This document shows positions 22,896 through 33,097 of a DNA stretch of 64,000 nt, in pieces. Origin of the DNA: Microstegium vimineum (lineage: Eukaryota; Streptophyta; Magnoliopsida; Poales; Poaceae). The position numbers were made by a program, and so were the translations under genes. The notes beneath the pieces were generated by a model that saw nothing but the letters and a program-made list of their open reading frames with translations, had not been told where the DNA came from and searched no databases. The stretch is from NCBI GenBank assembly GCA_022036555.1, contig CM039129.1, positions 26,214,553 to 26,278,552 of the forward strand. The letters are read 5' to 3'. Positions within the stretch are counted from its first letter, which is position 1; every line of letters starts with the position of its first letter.

Positions 22896-23606
22896 CGTGG
22901 CCTTGTTGTAACCCTGAAGATACAGTCGAGGGCTATCCTGTTGATGGCTCGAGGGGTACCTCTGGAGTCCGTACTCGTGACGTGGTTACAGCGGCAGCAC
23001 AGTTGACGAAGGTCCAGGGCATGGACGGTGAGTTGATGGATTTAACTGCGGTCATGGGCGCCCATGGCGTTAGGCGGGGGCAGGTAGGCGCATCGGATCC
23101 CATTTAACCCATACCGGGAGCAGATGAGCCGATCGAGCTTCCCGCCCGGGGGTCGTTCGTTCGACCCTCTGTCCATCATTCGGGGGGTTGAAGCGAAGGC
23201 GGAGGGGTTGTTCGTTCGACCCCTCGTCCGTCAGTCAGAGTCGATGCGGAGGCGGAGGGGTCGTTCGTTCGACCCCTCGTCCGTCAGTCGAAGTCGAGGC
23301 GGAGGCGGAGGGGTCGTTCGTTCGACCCCTTGTCCGTCAGTCGGAGTCGAGGCAGAGGCGGAGGGGTCGTTCGTTTGACCCCTTGTCCGTCGGTCGGAGT
23401 CGAGACGGAGGCGGAGGGGTCGTATGTTCGACCCCTTGTCCATCTATTTTTCCAGGAATGGGTCGACCCACGACAAGTTGTTGTGGCCGGTGCGGGGGGC
23501 CTTTCATGGACTCGAGCGGCTGATCGGATCTATCTTAAAAATGGTTGCTATGTTGAGCGTCAGTTTACCAAAGGTTTTAGGGTACCCCTTACCTTTATAC
23601 CCGACA
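22896..23606 (-). repeat. Gyp-D 3' LTR, segment 2
   Basis: The first five bases are the Tat-E TSD copy. The rest matches 29174-29837 of the right LTR and ends with cccgaca. It includes the 53-bp hairpin repeats. Confidence 0.93.
23150..23445. repeat. Tandem ~53-bp hairpin repeats in Gyp-D 3' LTR (about 6 units)
   Basis: Each unit has the form GGGGTCGttcgttCGACCCC followed by (c/t)tcgtccgtcagtcggagtcgaggcggaggcgga. The 7-bp arms are perfect complements around ttcgtt. About six units are seen here, the first and last diverged; the 5' LTR has about five. Confidence 0.9.
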
Positions 23607-23620
23607 GTAGCCCCCGAGCC
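23607..23620 (-). other. Polypurine tract of Gyp-D
   Basis: On the minus strand it reads ggctcgggggctac, next to the LTR. It fixes the element's direction together with the PBS at the other end. Confidence 0.75.
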
Positions 23621-25298
23621 TCTGTGCGGATAAGAAGAATCCGCATAGGGGCTTTTGCCATTGACCTGCAGAGTTAGTAGGAGGTTCGATTCTCCGCTGG
23701 GTGCGCGCGAGCACACCCCGCGGGGGTAGCCCCTGAGGCCTCAGAGGAGTGATTAAGAACTCCTCTGGGGGCTTTGATGTGTGTTTTATCGAGGGGATTT
23801 AAGGTTACCTGGAGACGTGGTGCCCTACCGAGGGGTCGATTCCGTTCGCCAGGTTATGAGCGTTCCTTTCCCTGAAAAGGAGGTGCTAAAGGGCGGCTAT
23901 CGAACCCTTCCGAGGGCCAGCCTTCACTCCCTCGAGCGTTATACTAGAGTCACAGTGCCCCTACCGAGAGGTCAACTCTGTCTGCCAGGTTACGAGTGTT
24001 TTCGACCCTCTTTCGTCGAGGGGTGCCGTGCGTAGTCGGGCCCTCGAGCCCTGCATGGCTAGGCTTTCACTACCTCCTAGCGTCCTTCCCACAGATCCTT
24101 GCATTCGGATTGCGGGGCGAAGAGCATCGTGTTATCCTCGTTAGGACGAGCCTCGATGTCCTCTGTGAGCTGGTGTTGGGCAGAAATCCGTAGAAATCAT
24201 GCCCGGTACGGGTAGGAATCCAAGTGAGAACTCGTGCCCCATTCGATAGGGATCGATTAGAAGCCCTGAGGCATTCTCATTAAGCAAGACCGTGTGGCTT
24301 ACCTAGGAGCCAACTCCATTCGATGGGAGCTGGTGGCTCGATGCCTCCTGGCGTAGGGATCCTTGGGTATTCCATGGTTATGCCTCGGATCTGTCCCGGG
24401 GGGCCTCGAGAGTTCGTTCTCGAGCTAGGGGCTCGCGCCTGGCCCCCCGTGGGTCATCCCTGACTCGCATACTCGAGGGCGGCTGTGAATCCCGTTCGTA
24501 GGGCCAGCCTTCGCCCCCTCGAGATTTTAGGGGTGGACTGGAGTCTGTAACCATGGGTCCTTCCTGACCTCAGGTACTCGAGGGCGGCTGTCGAACCCTA
24601 TGTAAGGGCCAGCCTTCGCTCCCTCAAGATTTGATGGACGGGTCGACGTCCGCCGCTCGCCTCCGAAGGTGACGTCCTATCCTGTGGAATACAAAGGGGG
24701 GAGGTAGGTAGGTATATTAAATGCGGGGACATACCTGTGTTTTTGTTGGATCCACCCGTTGGCCTCCAGTACTCGAGGGCGGCTATCGAACCCTGTGCAT
24801 GGGGCCAGCCTTCGCCCCCTCGAGACTTGGGAGTGGACCAGAGTCCATAACCCGAGGTCCCCTCAGACCTCAGGTACTCGAGGGCTACTGTTGAACCCTG
24901 TTCGAGGGCTAGCCTTTGTCCCCTCGAGATTTAGGGGTGGACCGGAGTCCATAACCCGAGGTCCTCCCAGACCTCAGGTACTCGAGGGCAGCTGTCAAAC
25001 CCTGTTCGTGGGCCAGCCTTCGTCCCCTCGAGATTTTGACGGACGGGTCGATGTCCATTGCTTACCTCCGAAGATAACGCTCACCGTCGCGCGTTGTCCA
25101 CCGTAGGCGCGCCTTTTTAGGAGATGTCCGTTCGGCCGCAATAGTAGCAGGCACAGGGTGCGGCGCGGAGTGCAGTGTGGAACCCGATGACGCGACGGGC
25201 GCGCCTTATCCTGGAGGAATACGAGGAGGCGGTAGGTGGGCACATTAAATGCGGAGATTCACTTGCCTGTCTGTTGGATCTGCCGGTTGGGCTTCCGG
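23621..25298. repeat. Gyp-D non-coding interior with ~105-bp repeats
   Basis: No credible gene. From 24465 to about 25060 a unit of about 105 bp recurs: gtactcgagggcggctgtcg, then gggccagccttcgccccctcgaga and ggaccggagtccataacc. Units start near 24470, 24573, 24772, 24877 and 24979, with looser matches at 23893 and 23937. Two larger blocks, 24465-24760 and 24877-25300, both end with a segment containing attaaatgcgg and gttggatc, so a higher-order duplication is present. The second block leads into the TATA box of the antisense gene. Confidence 0.8.
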
Positions 25299-25307
25299 TT
25301 ATAAATA
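25299..25307 (+). promoter_or_regulatory. TATA box of the Gyp-D antisense gene
   Basis: ttataaata in cttccggttataaataccgg, about 180 bp upstream of the ATG at 25484. Its place just upstream of the only spliced gene in this strand supports promoter use. Confidence 0.6.
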
Positions 25308-25483
25308 CCGGAGGTCAGGAGTCGGCTGCTTCTTTCTCGCCATTGCCTTTCCTGCCTCCTTTTTGCCATCGCCTTCCTTGCCTCCTTCCGAGCTGGACCT
25401 CTGCGCGCGCAAGAGTAGGGAGAGGAGAGATTGGGAACATACCTTCCACCCCCACATCCGAGCGCACCAGCCTCCCTGCCCCC

Positions 25484-27640
25484 ATGGCCAGCTACAGCCT
25501 GCGCGGCCCCGATGCCTGGCTGCCGTCTTCGGCGACCGTCGCGCGTCTAGGAGATCTGGTGGAGAGCGGTCTCCTCCGGCCCATCACCTCCGTCGACCGG
25601 CCGGAGTGGGTAGTGCCACCGCGGGAGGATGCTGAGCCCAACCTGCCGGAGGCCTACGTGGTTAGCTTTGAAGTCTTCCACCGGGCGGGGCTGGGCGCTC
25701 CCCCCAACCGTCTCCTGCGCGGGATCCTCCATCACTACGGTGTGGAGCTCCAGCACCTCTCCCCCAACGGTATCTATCACGCGGCGGTTTTCACCGCCGT
25801 GTGCGAAGGATATCTGGGGATCGAGCCGCACTGGGACCTGTGGCTCCACCTGTTCGAGGCAAGCCTATTCCATGCGTCGGCCGGGCTTGGCAACCATAAG
25901 ATGGTCAGGGCAGGGTGCTGCAGCATCGCCCTCAAGAGGGCGGATAGCTGGATCCCGGCGAAGCTCACGTCGAGCCACTTCGGATGGCACTCCGGGTGGT
26001 TCTACCTGAGGAACGACGACGGCTTGCTCCCCGCCTATACCAATAGGACGATCGACTCGAGAAGAAGAAACAGTCGCGCCTCGGCCACCTGCTCGGCGCG
26101 ATCGCCCGTCTAAAAAAGGCGGGACTCACGGCGGCGATCGTCGCGTCAGCTTTCTACCAGCGGCGGGTCGTGTCGCTGATGGCTCGCCCGCTACGCCTCG
26201 ATGAGATGCGCCCGTGGGTCGATCTCATGGGGTGTCGCCTCATGGAGGACGAGCTACACCCCGAGAGGGTGGTTCGCCGAGTACGCGCCTCATTCGCCGG
26301 CGCGTTCGAGTTGGGGGGCGTCGCCAGCGTCCCCATGATGCCCGACCAGGGGCATGTCCAGCCGGTACGACACCTTTTCTCTGTTAATGTCCTTTTTGCC
26401 CGTCTTGTTCGCCTTCTTTGCCTGCGTCCTAACTGCCTTGTGTTCCTCAGGGGGACGTCATCTTCTGGAAGTCGCTGCCACCGGTGAAGGAGGAGCAGGG
26501 CGACTCCCAGTCGAGACGCCTTCAGGCCGAGCAGGAGAAGAAGGACAAGGACAAGGTGAAGAAGGACAAGGGAAAAAGGGCCTGAGAGAAGCAGGAGCGT
26601 AAACAACGCCGGGCCCGGCAGAGGCGGGCCAACCTTTCCGAGGAGGAGTCGCCCTCGGAGGAGGATGAGGAGGAGGAGGAGAGCAGCGACGGGGAGGCCG
26701 AGCCACAAGGAGGGCTCGAGGAGGAACAAGCGGTACCCGAGTGGCAGAGGACGGCCGCCGGAACCGGAGGAGGAGAGGGGTCGACGTCGAGGTCGGCCCC
26801 CACTGGCGAGATCGAGCTGCGGGGCGAGCACCCCGTGGCTCCTCAAGCTGAGGGGTCGGTCGTGCACGCCTCCAGTGCCCACCCGGTCGAGCGTACGGGT
26901 GCCGGGCCCGTCGGCGCAGGAGGAGGTCAGGAGGGGGACGACGGGAGTGTCGTCGGCCCCTGCCTAGGAGACGGCGCCGGGCGCGGCCTCGACCCTTGCC
27001 GCGGCCAGCGCTAGCGGGAGAAGTGGCTCTCGGCGTGCCTCGCAGAAGCCCCCGAGCGGTTCGAAGTCCATTGGCCAGAACCCCATGACTTCGCTGGGGT
27101 AAGTTGCTTTCCTACTGATCCCGAGTGTTTTTCGTTGGTTACGACTCGTGCTTACCATCTCGTATGGGCCTCTTTTTCAGGTTGAAGCGCTCGGCGGAGG
27201 GCACGTCCCTCACCCCGGCCAAGAGGCTGAGGGCGGAGGCCGCGGTCGAGATGACCGTCGGGGCTAGTCCTGCTGCCCCGTCCCCTTCGACCCTCACCCC
27301 AGAGACGGTATGGGCGGCCAAGGCGTGGGAGGCGATGGGGCGAGGGCAGGCGTAGGCCGCCGCGGAGCTAGCTCGAGCAGGGGAAGAGACGGGTCGGCCC
27401 GCCGCGTCGGCGCGGTCCGCCGGAGTGGTGGTCGAGGCCGTGCCTACCCACCCGTCGGAGGGAGGCGCGCCCGCAGCCTCGGAAGGCGCAGAGCCGGCGT
27501 CGACGACGGCCGTGACAGAGGGGGTGGAGCCCCAAGTCGCTATAGAAGCGGAGGTGGTCGACTTGACCATCGCCGGTGAGGGAGAGACGCCGGAGCGCCC
27601 GACGCCGAGGCGGTGGCCCGAGAGCCTCGCGCTTGTGTAG
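25484..27640 (+). pseudogene. Antisense spliced gene of Gyp-D, 'putative gypsy type transposon' (PF04195) family
   Basis: Start MASYSLRGPDAW at 25484 after a Kozak-like cccatgg. The PF04195-type domain (25530-26010) shows LVESGLLRPI, PPNRLLRGILHHYGVELQHL, AVCEGYLGIEPHWDLWLHLF and GWFYLRNDDG. A frameshift near 26050 moves the frame to LEKKKQSRLGHLLGAIARL and RPLRLDEMRPWVDL. Introns: 26365-26451 and 27099-27180 (GT...AG). The middle exon is a highly charged Lys/Glu and Glu/Ser region with a stop near 26583; the last exon is Ala/Glu-rich with a TAG at 27353 in an Ala/Gln context and ends at 27640. Proteins with this domain are common in grass Gypsy elements; their role is not established. It converges on the gag-like ORF, 49 bp away. 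Confidence 0.8.
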
Positions 27641-27689
27641 CGTTGCCCCCTCCTCCTTCATCCGTGGTTGCGGCGTCGTTGGCGTCGTC

Positions 27690-28443
27690 CTAGGAGTCAA
27701 CCTGACCGTCGAGGTCGAAGCATTCCCGAGTGGGATCATAATCTTCATCGGGGGAGTCCGAGTCGGGGTAGCCGTGGTAGAAGTTGGGGAAAGATCCCCT
27801 GCGCTCCTCCAGCCGTCGCCGTAACGTGCCCCAGGTGTGACAACCCGGGATCAGGGCTCGTCGTGGCTTCGGGCGCTCGTCCGGCGGAGAGGTGGTGACG
27901 AGGTTGATCATTGCACGTACCAGGTTCCCTGGAGACCCGCAACGTGTCTGCATCTGCGAGCCTACAAAAGCAGAACAGAGTCTGGCGCTGTTGTAGAGCC
28001 CGTGTGGAAACAGGTTGTGCGGCGGCGGCATGGGTAAGTGTGTCGGAGAAGCCACGGGAATCCTCTGAGGTGACGGTGTGGCAGAGCCAAAGTCAGGCTC
28101 AGAGAGGTACCCGCCCCCGACCCGCAAGCATGGGTCAAACAGGCTCCCGAAGGGAGGAACTGTGTCGCCAGCTGAGGCCAGGGGGGGCGGCATCCGGCGT
28201 CTCGGGATCCGCGTGGTGAAGAGTGTGGCGGCGTCGTTCCCGCCCCCTCCTGGTCGCAGGCAAAAGGCGCGAGTGGTGGTACCGTCGCCTGGTCCTCCTT
28301 GGCCCTGGCGTACCGGAGTTGCTGCTATCCATGCCACTACTGGTGAGCAGAACCATGTCGTGGTCGTGGTCCGTGGACATGAACTCTAGACTCCCGAACC
28401 AGATGGTGGTGGCGAGTGGAAGTGATGGTGTCGCGAAATCCAT
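27690..28443 (-). pseudogene. Gyp-D gag-like N-terminal ORF (frameshifted)
   Basis: Sense strand of Gyp-D, just downstream of the PBS. It starts with MDFATPSLPLATTIWFGSLE at 28443, and the frame shifts near 28300 into a 27690-28337 frame that contains STPGQGGPGDGTTTRAFCL-like Gly/Pro-rich text and ends with SDSPDEDYDPTRECFDLDG. No gag core, zinc knuckle or protease follows. It resembles the N-terminal leader of Tat-type gag proteins in grasses, but that is a weak call. It may only carry packaging signals. Confidence 0.5.
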
Positions 28444-28480
28444 CTAGGAGAGTAGTTCAGAGTTGATCAACACGCAAAGC

Positions 28481-28498
28481 CCCCTACCTGGCGCACCA
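28481..28498 (-). other. Primer binding site of Gyp-D
   Basis: Minus-strand sequence TGGTGCGCCAGGTAGGGG, two bases from the 5' LTR at 28501. It starts with TGG as expected for tRNA 3'-end pairing. It sets Gyp-D on the minus strand. Confidence 0.8.
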
Positions 28499-28500
28499 AC

Positions 28501-29837
28501 TGTCGGTGTTATGACCCAGGAGGTCAAGACCACCGGCTAGTAAATTTGTATATTGCGTGCTCCCTCTCCCAGATGTGATGCAAGAAGAACACAAGATTTA
28601 TCCTGGTTTGGGCACAGAAGGCCCTACGTCCAGCGGGGTAGGATGGATTGTATTATCTTGCATCGAAGTGCTCGTACAGGGGGTACAAGCTGATTTACAC
28701 GGGGGTGCTCAGGATGAGCTAAGGCCTAGGGCTAGCCTAGGTGGTCAGTTGATTACTCGAGAGGTCGATCAAGCAATCGGGTGTGTGGTGTATGAGGGTC
28801 AGAGCTGGAGTCTGAGTGCGAAGTATCCGAGCCCGTCTGAGTTGTCCTTCTTCTATCCCGGCATCCCCTTTTATAGACCAAGGGGAGGCCTGAGAGTACA
28901 AGGTCCTAAACTATAGCAGCATGGGAGGCGTGTCCATGGCGCCATGCTTTCGAAGGGACGTCGATTGCTGTAGCGGCGTGGCCTTCTCGTCCTTCCGGTG
29001 CTCCAGTGCATGGTGATGGCGGACTAGACGTCGCCGCACAGCATGGCGCAGCAGGGTTGACCTTCGGAGGACAAGTGCGAGTCCCACAGTTGAAGTGGGA
29101 CGGGGCGGGTCCCATACCGGAGTGTTTGGAGGCAAGGATCGAGCTCCCAGGTCGAGGGGGGGGGGGTCAAGACCAGCGTGGCCTTGTCGTAACCCTGAAG
29201 ATACAGTCGAGGGCTATCCTATTGATGGCCCGAGGGGTACCTCTGGAGTCCATACTCGCGACATGGTTACAGCGGCAGCACAGCTGACGGAGGTCCAGGG
29301 CATGGGCGGTGAGTTGATGGATTTAACTGTGGTCATGGGCGCCCATGGCGTTAGGCGGGGGCAGGTAGGCGCATCGGATCCCCTTTAACCCATACCAGGA
29401 GCAGATGATCCGATCGAGCTTCCCGCTCGGGGGTCGTTCGTTCGACCCTCTGTCCGTCATTCGGGGGGTTGAAGCGAAGGCGGAGGGGTCGTTCGTTCGA
29501 CCCCTCGTCCGTCAGTCGGAGTCGAGGCGGAGGCGGAGGGGTCGTTCGTTCGACCCCTTGTCCATCAGTCGGAGTCGAGGCGGAGGCGTAGGGGTCGTTC
29601 GTTCGACCCCTTGTCCGTCGGTCGGAGTCGAGGCGGAGGCGGAGGGGTCATTCGTTCGACCCCTTGTCCGTCTATTTTTCCAGGAATGGGCTGGCCCACG
29701 ACTAGTTGTTGTCGCCGGTGCGGGGGGCCTTTCTTCATGGACTCGAGCGGCTGATCGGATCTGTCTTAAAAATGGTTGCTATGTTGAGCGTCAGTTTAGC
29801 AAAGGGTTTAGGGTACCCCTTACCTTTGTACCCGACA
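28501..29837 (-). repeat. Gyp-D 5' LTR (uninterrupted)
   Basis: 1337 bp. It holds the intact target of the Tat-E insertion (accagcgtggccttgtcg near 29170), which proves the nesting in the other LTR. It is followed by TSD ccagg and resumed Copia-B LTR. Confidence 0.95.
29425..29675. repeat. Tandem ~53-bp hairpin repeats in Gyp-D 5' LTR (about 5 units)
   Basis: Same unit as 23150-23445, one unit fewer. The copy-number change explains part of the length difference between the LTRs. Confidence 0.9.
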
Positions 29838-30372
29838 CCAGGAAACCGGCCACCGGTAGCTTTGGGCTCAACTACCGAACCCCGAGTTTTGCTGCCCAAA
29901 CTCGGAAACCGACACGGATGGTTTTGAGGCCTAAACCACCAAACCACTCGACGCGAGCCACCTTGTCTTCGCCCAGTCAGACTCCAAGTCCCCTGAGCCT
30001 CCGCTCGACTCACGCGTCCACCGTCTTGACTCGGCCGACTCGGTCTACCTCCATGTCTTCTCGCACTCACCGGTGCCAAGTACTAGCCACCACAGCTTGT
30101 CCATCGGCGCCCATGGTCCCTCAGTCCGAGCCCCGCTTCTGCCCTTCACCGCTCTCAGTCCATCAGCACGGCAAGTCTCTACTCGACCTTCTCCACGCCA
30201 TTGACCACTATCACTAGGCATAGCACCTGCACACCACAAGCCGATAGACAAGCACAGTTTCTGCTTTTGCAGAGGTTAGGGTAAGCCACTCAAACTGAAA
30301 CACTCATGTGTTGGACGATCACTCATCATCAAAGCTGAACATACATGGGTACTTATCCGCCATGTGTTCGCA
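29838..30372 (-). repeat. Copia-B 3' LTR, segment 3
   Basis: TSD copy 29838-29842, then a match to 51528-52056 of the right LTR, ending ttcgca at 30372. Confidence 0.92.
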
Positions 30373-31553
30373 ATCTCCCCCTTGATGAGTGCATTGTCAA
30401 CACAAGTGCATTTCAGATTTGAGCCACAAGGTAAAGCTCTCCAAATGACCAAAAAGCTACCAAAGCCAAAACGGGGTCACTTGAGAGAAGCAAAACGATA
30501 CCAATAGAGAGGACTTCAAAACATGATACCAATTCAAACGCATCCTCAGAAACACACCTCATGACAAAGCCACTTACAGATGCCAAACAAAAGCATATGG
30601 GCAAAACAAAGCTAGCCCTCAAGAAGAGGCAGAAATGGGCTCAACACCGCTAGCAAGTCCAAGATACCAATCACAAACTCTCAAAGCTCAGAAAACCAAT
30701 TTAAGCACTAATAGAGCTCAAAAGATACCAATTGAAACCCCTTACTTTCCTTAATGCTCAAGAAACAATCGAAACCTGTCGGAGCCAACAAAGCAAGCTA
30801 GACCCTCCAGAAGAGGCAAAGGCTCAACACATCTAGGAAAAGCTCCCCCTGAGCAAGATACCAATTGGAAACTTGGAAACCTAAGAGAAGCACTCTCCCC
30901 CTTGGAAGTAGATGGCTGAAGATGGAATGAAATGCACATATCTCCCCCTTGTTGACACATGTAGCTCATCAAACATCAACAACTCAAGATCCGGCCACAA
31001 ATGCCATGACATGCAAAAGGAGTGCAACAAGCTTCATACATAGATCTAAGACAATGAATAGATGCTCTAAGTGATGTGATCTAGTGAGAACAGGAAAAGC
31101 TCTTCGTGCCCAACAAAGACTCAAGTTGAGCTTAAGATCACTTTAGAAGCTATTTTAGAGAGCATATCATGTGTGAGCAAGGAAAGGTATCTCCTCCTAG
31201 AGACAACTAAACATGGCAAACAATATAGGATCTATCTCAAAGCAATCTCATGTATAGCAAGTAAAACTATCCCTTAGCAAAGTTCATACAACAAGCCAAT
31301 GACACAACTGAATGAATTTTTAGAATTTCAGAGTTTTGCATCCAGTTTTCAGTTTTAGGCACATTTAAGTTATATGTGAGTGGTTGTCTGCAAAGTGATG
31401 CCACTGCTTACCAACCAGGCGATGTCAAAGGACTTGACACACCAGTTTTGGTCATACACGACACCGCTCAAGTATCGACCCATATGGGAAGCAGTCTCGA
31501 ACACACGGTGAAGTGCTCACAATGCAGATCCAACTCGATCTTTCCAATTCACA
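30373..31553 (-). other. Copia-B 3' internal non-coding region with PPT
   Basis: The first 17 bases (atctcccccttgatgag) are the complement of a polypurine tract. The rest is rich in direct-repeat-like phrases such as aagataccaat and has no long credible ORF on either strand. No env-like ORF is visible. It ends at the Tat-F insertion (TSD tcaca, 31549-31553) and continues at 44280. Confidence 0.7.
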
Positions 31554-32674
31554 TGTTGACACAAAAAGCGTCAAATCTGTGAACACCTCGGGCTATTACC
31601 CAAAGCTCGGTATTCCGGAGGCATGCCAGTCGATTTGACCAATCAATCGTCAAGGATGATAATTAGAACAAACTGAACGAGACGACAGCGATGCGCCCGG
31701 ACGTCATGGCTCAGATTGATCAAGGATAACTAGAGCAGAGCTGAACGAGGCAAACAGCGATGTGCCCGGATTGCCAAAGCTCAAAGGTACTCCCACGCGG
31801 AACTAGCAAGCATTTGACGGAGATCAGGATGATGCAGCCCGTCGAAAGCTTGAAGAAACTCGTTGATAGCTATAACTAATGCATAGAAAAGGGTAAATTG
31901 CGATAAAAGGTAGAATAAGATAAAATTGGTTTGTTTTTGAATTGGATTGTATTTTCCATAGCCCTCGGGCACATATTTATACTCCCGCATGGAGAGTTGT
32001 ACAAAGACACGACACATATCCTTCCTAAAACAAACTCCTACTTTAAAGGAAACTGACTCGCGCAGGAGCCGGATAACAATATTTATTTCCTAAATAAACA
32101 CACCTATTTTAAAGGAAAATAAACGACCCATGCAAGAGTCGGACTCAAACTACTATAAAAATACTGGCACAAGACACCAGTTTCCTTATACTTCTTTTCG
32201 ATCGAAACTTTCCATCGGCAGACCCCTTCAATCCGCACCTTCCTTCTTTGGCCACTTGTAATCCTCCGCTGCCGCTAAGTGCTAAGTCACGCCCATCGGC
32301 ATCGGCAATACTTTCCCGATCGGCAATCGGCAGCATCTCTTCGTCGGCAATCGGCAATGAGCCCTTATCGGCAGTCGGCAACCATCTTCCATCGGCAATC
32401 GGCAACGAGCCCTTATCGGCAATCGGTAACCATCCTCCATCGGCAATCGGCAAGCCATCGGTGATGACTTTTCATCGGCAATCAGTTTTAGCAAGACTTC
32501 ACCAATTAACTTGTCGGCAAAGCTCATCAGCTTCCATCGGCAACGCACTTAGTCTTCCCGCAGCACTCTCCCATCGGCAATATCGGCTCAAAATTTTCCC
32601 GATGTCGATGGAGAACGGCGACTGACCAGTCAAGCCTCAGTCCATTTGACACGTGTCAAAAAACGGTGTCAACA
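31554..32674 (-). repeat. Tat-F 3' LTR
   Basis: 1121 bp; minus-strand LTR. It includes the TGCCGAT array at 32210-32600 and a TATA box complement near 31975. Confidence 0.95.
32210..32605 (-). promoter_or_regulatory. TGCCGAT motif array in Tat-F LTR
   Basis: About 18-19 occurrences of ATCGG/CCGAT in under 400 bp, many as direct repeats atcggcaatcggcaa spaced 8-10 bp. About one would be expected by chance for this pentamer on both strands. It lies in U3, the usual place for cis-regulatory sites. Confidence 0.75.
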
Positions 32675-33097
32675 CATGCCCCCCAGTTTTGGAGCGTATA
32701 ATACTTTACGTGCCGAAATTCTCTCCACTGTAGCCGTTGTTGTAGCCGTTACCTCCGAGATAGATGTATGGTTTCCTTGATCCCCGCGTGTGGAACCGCA
32801 ATTTAATAATAAAATCCCTCGATTGTAGCACAAACAGTTGCAAACCACCTTGATCACCGCGCGTATCTACCGCGGGCCTCTCTACATTCCTGCACAGTGT
32901 GGAACAGAACCCCACAATATCCCTGAATAGGATTATAAAAGTTACAGGGATCCACACTCCCTTTTTTTACCCGAGCCCATTTTCACTTTCACCTTCCTGC
33001 CTTCGGCTTCAACCTCCAGCCGCGCTGAAGAACACAAGCTCGAGCAACAGTGTTCCTCCGTAATCAAGGACTAACTGCAAGCATTCCTTTGACCCCA
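32675..33097 (+). promoter_or_regulatory. PPT complement and leader of the Tat-F antisense gene
   Basis: catgccccccag (32675-32686) is the complement of the polypurine tract. The rest is non-coding and homologous to the leaders in Tat-C and Tat-E. The start of the antisense mRNA should lie here. Confidence 0.5.

Larger units (their letters stand above)
9310..29837 (-). mobile_element. Gyp-D: non-autonomous Gypsy-type element (LARD-like)
   Basis: LTRs start tgtcggtgtt and end cccgaca. The left LTR is 9310-9972 plus 22896-23606 (split by Tat-E) and the right LTR is 28501-29837. The TSD is ccagg (9305-9309, 29838-29842). A PBS complement (28481-28498) beside the right LTR and a PPT complement (23607-23620) beside the left LTR set the direction as minus. 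The ~4.9 kb interior has a gag-like sense ORF (minus) and a spliced antisense gene (plus) of the PF04195 family, but no protease, RT or integrase, so it must depend on a partner. Confidence 0.9.

Noticed and set aside
23124..23523. Arg/Gly-rich open frames in several phases (for example 23188-23523).
   Set aside because: They are produced by the 53-bp tandem repeat, whose unit is read open in many frames.
26154..26882. A 242-residue minus-strand open frame opposite the PF04195-family gene.
   Set aside because: It is the shadow of GC-rich plus-strand coding sequence; it spans the predicted intron and has only Leu/Arg-rich composition.
28501..29837. Similarity between 28501-29837 and 9310-9972 + 22896-23606 could be read as a segmental duplication.
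   Set aside because: The copies begin tgtcgg, end cccgaca, have a PBS and PPT on the inner sides and a TSD on the outer sides: they are LTRs of one element.
30373..31553. Possible env-like ORF in the SIRE/Maximus element between pol and the 3' LTR.
   Set aside because: Neither this segment nor 44280-44727 has a long open frame or a transmembrane pattern.
32282..32548. Open frames with repeated RLPIADGGWLPIADKG-like peptide in Tat LTRs look like a repeat protein.
   Set aside because: They are translations of the TGCCGAT array in the U3, in the same place in all Tat LTRs, with several open frames on both strands and no start context.
32210..32605. Regularly spaced repeats might suggest a CRISPR array.
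   Set aside because: The unit is 7-10 bp without unique spacers, no cas genes exist, and the DNA is a plant retrotransposon LTR.
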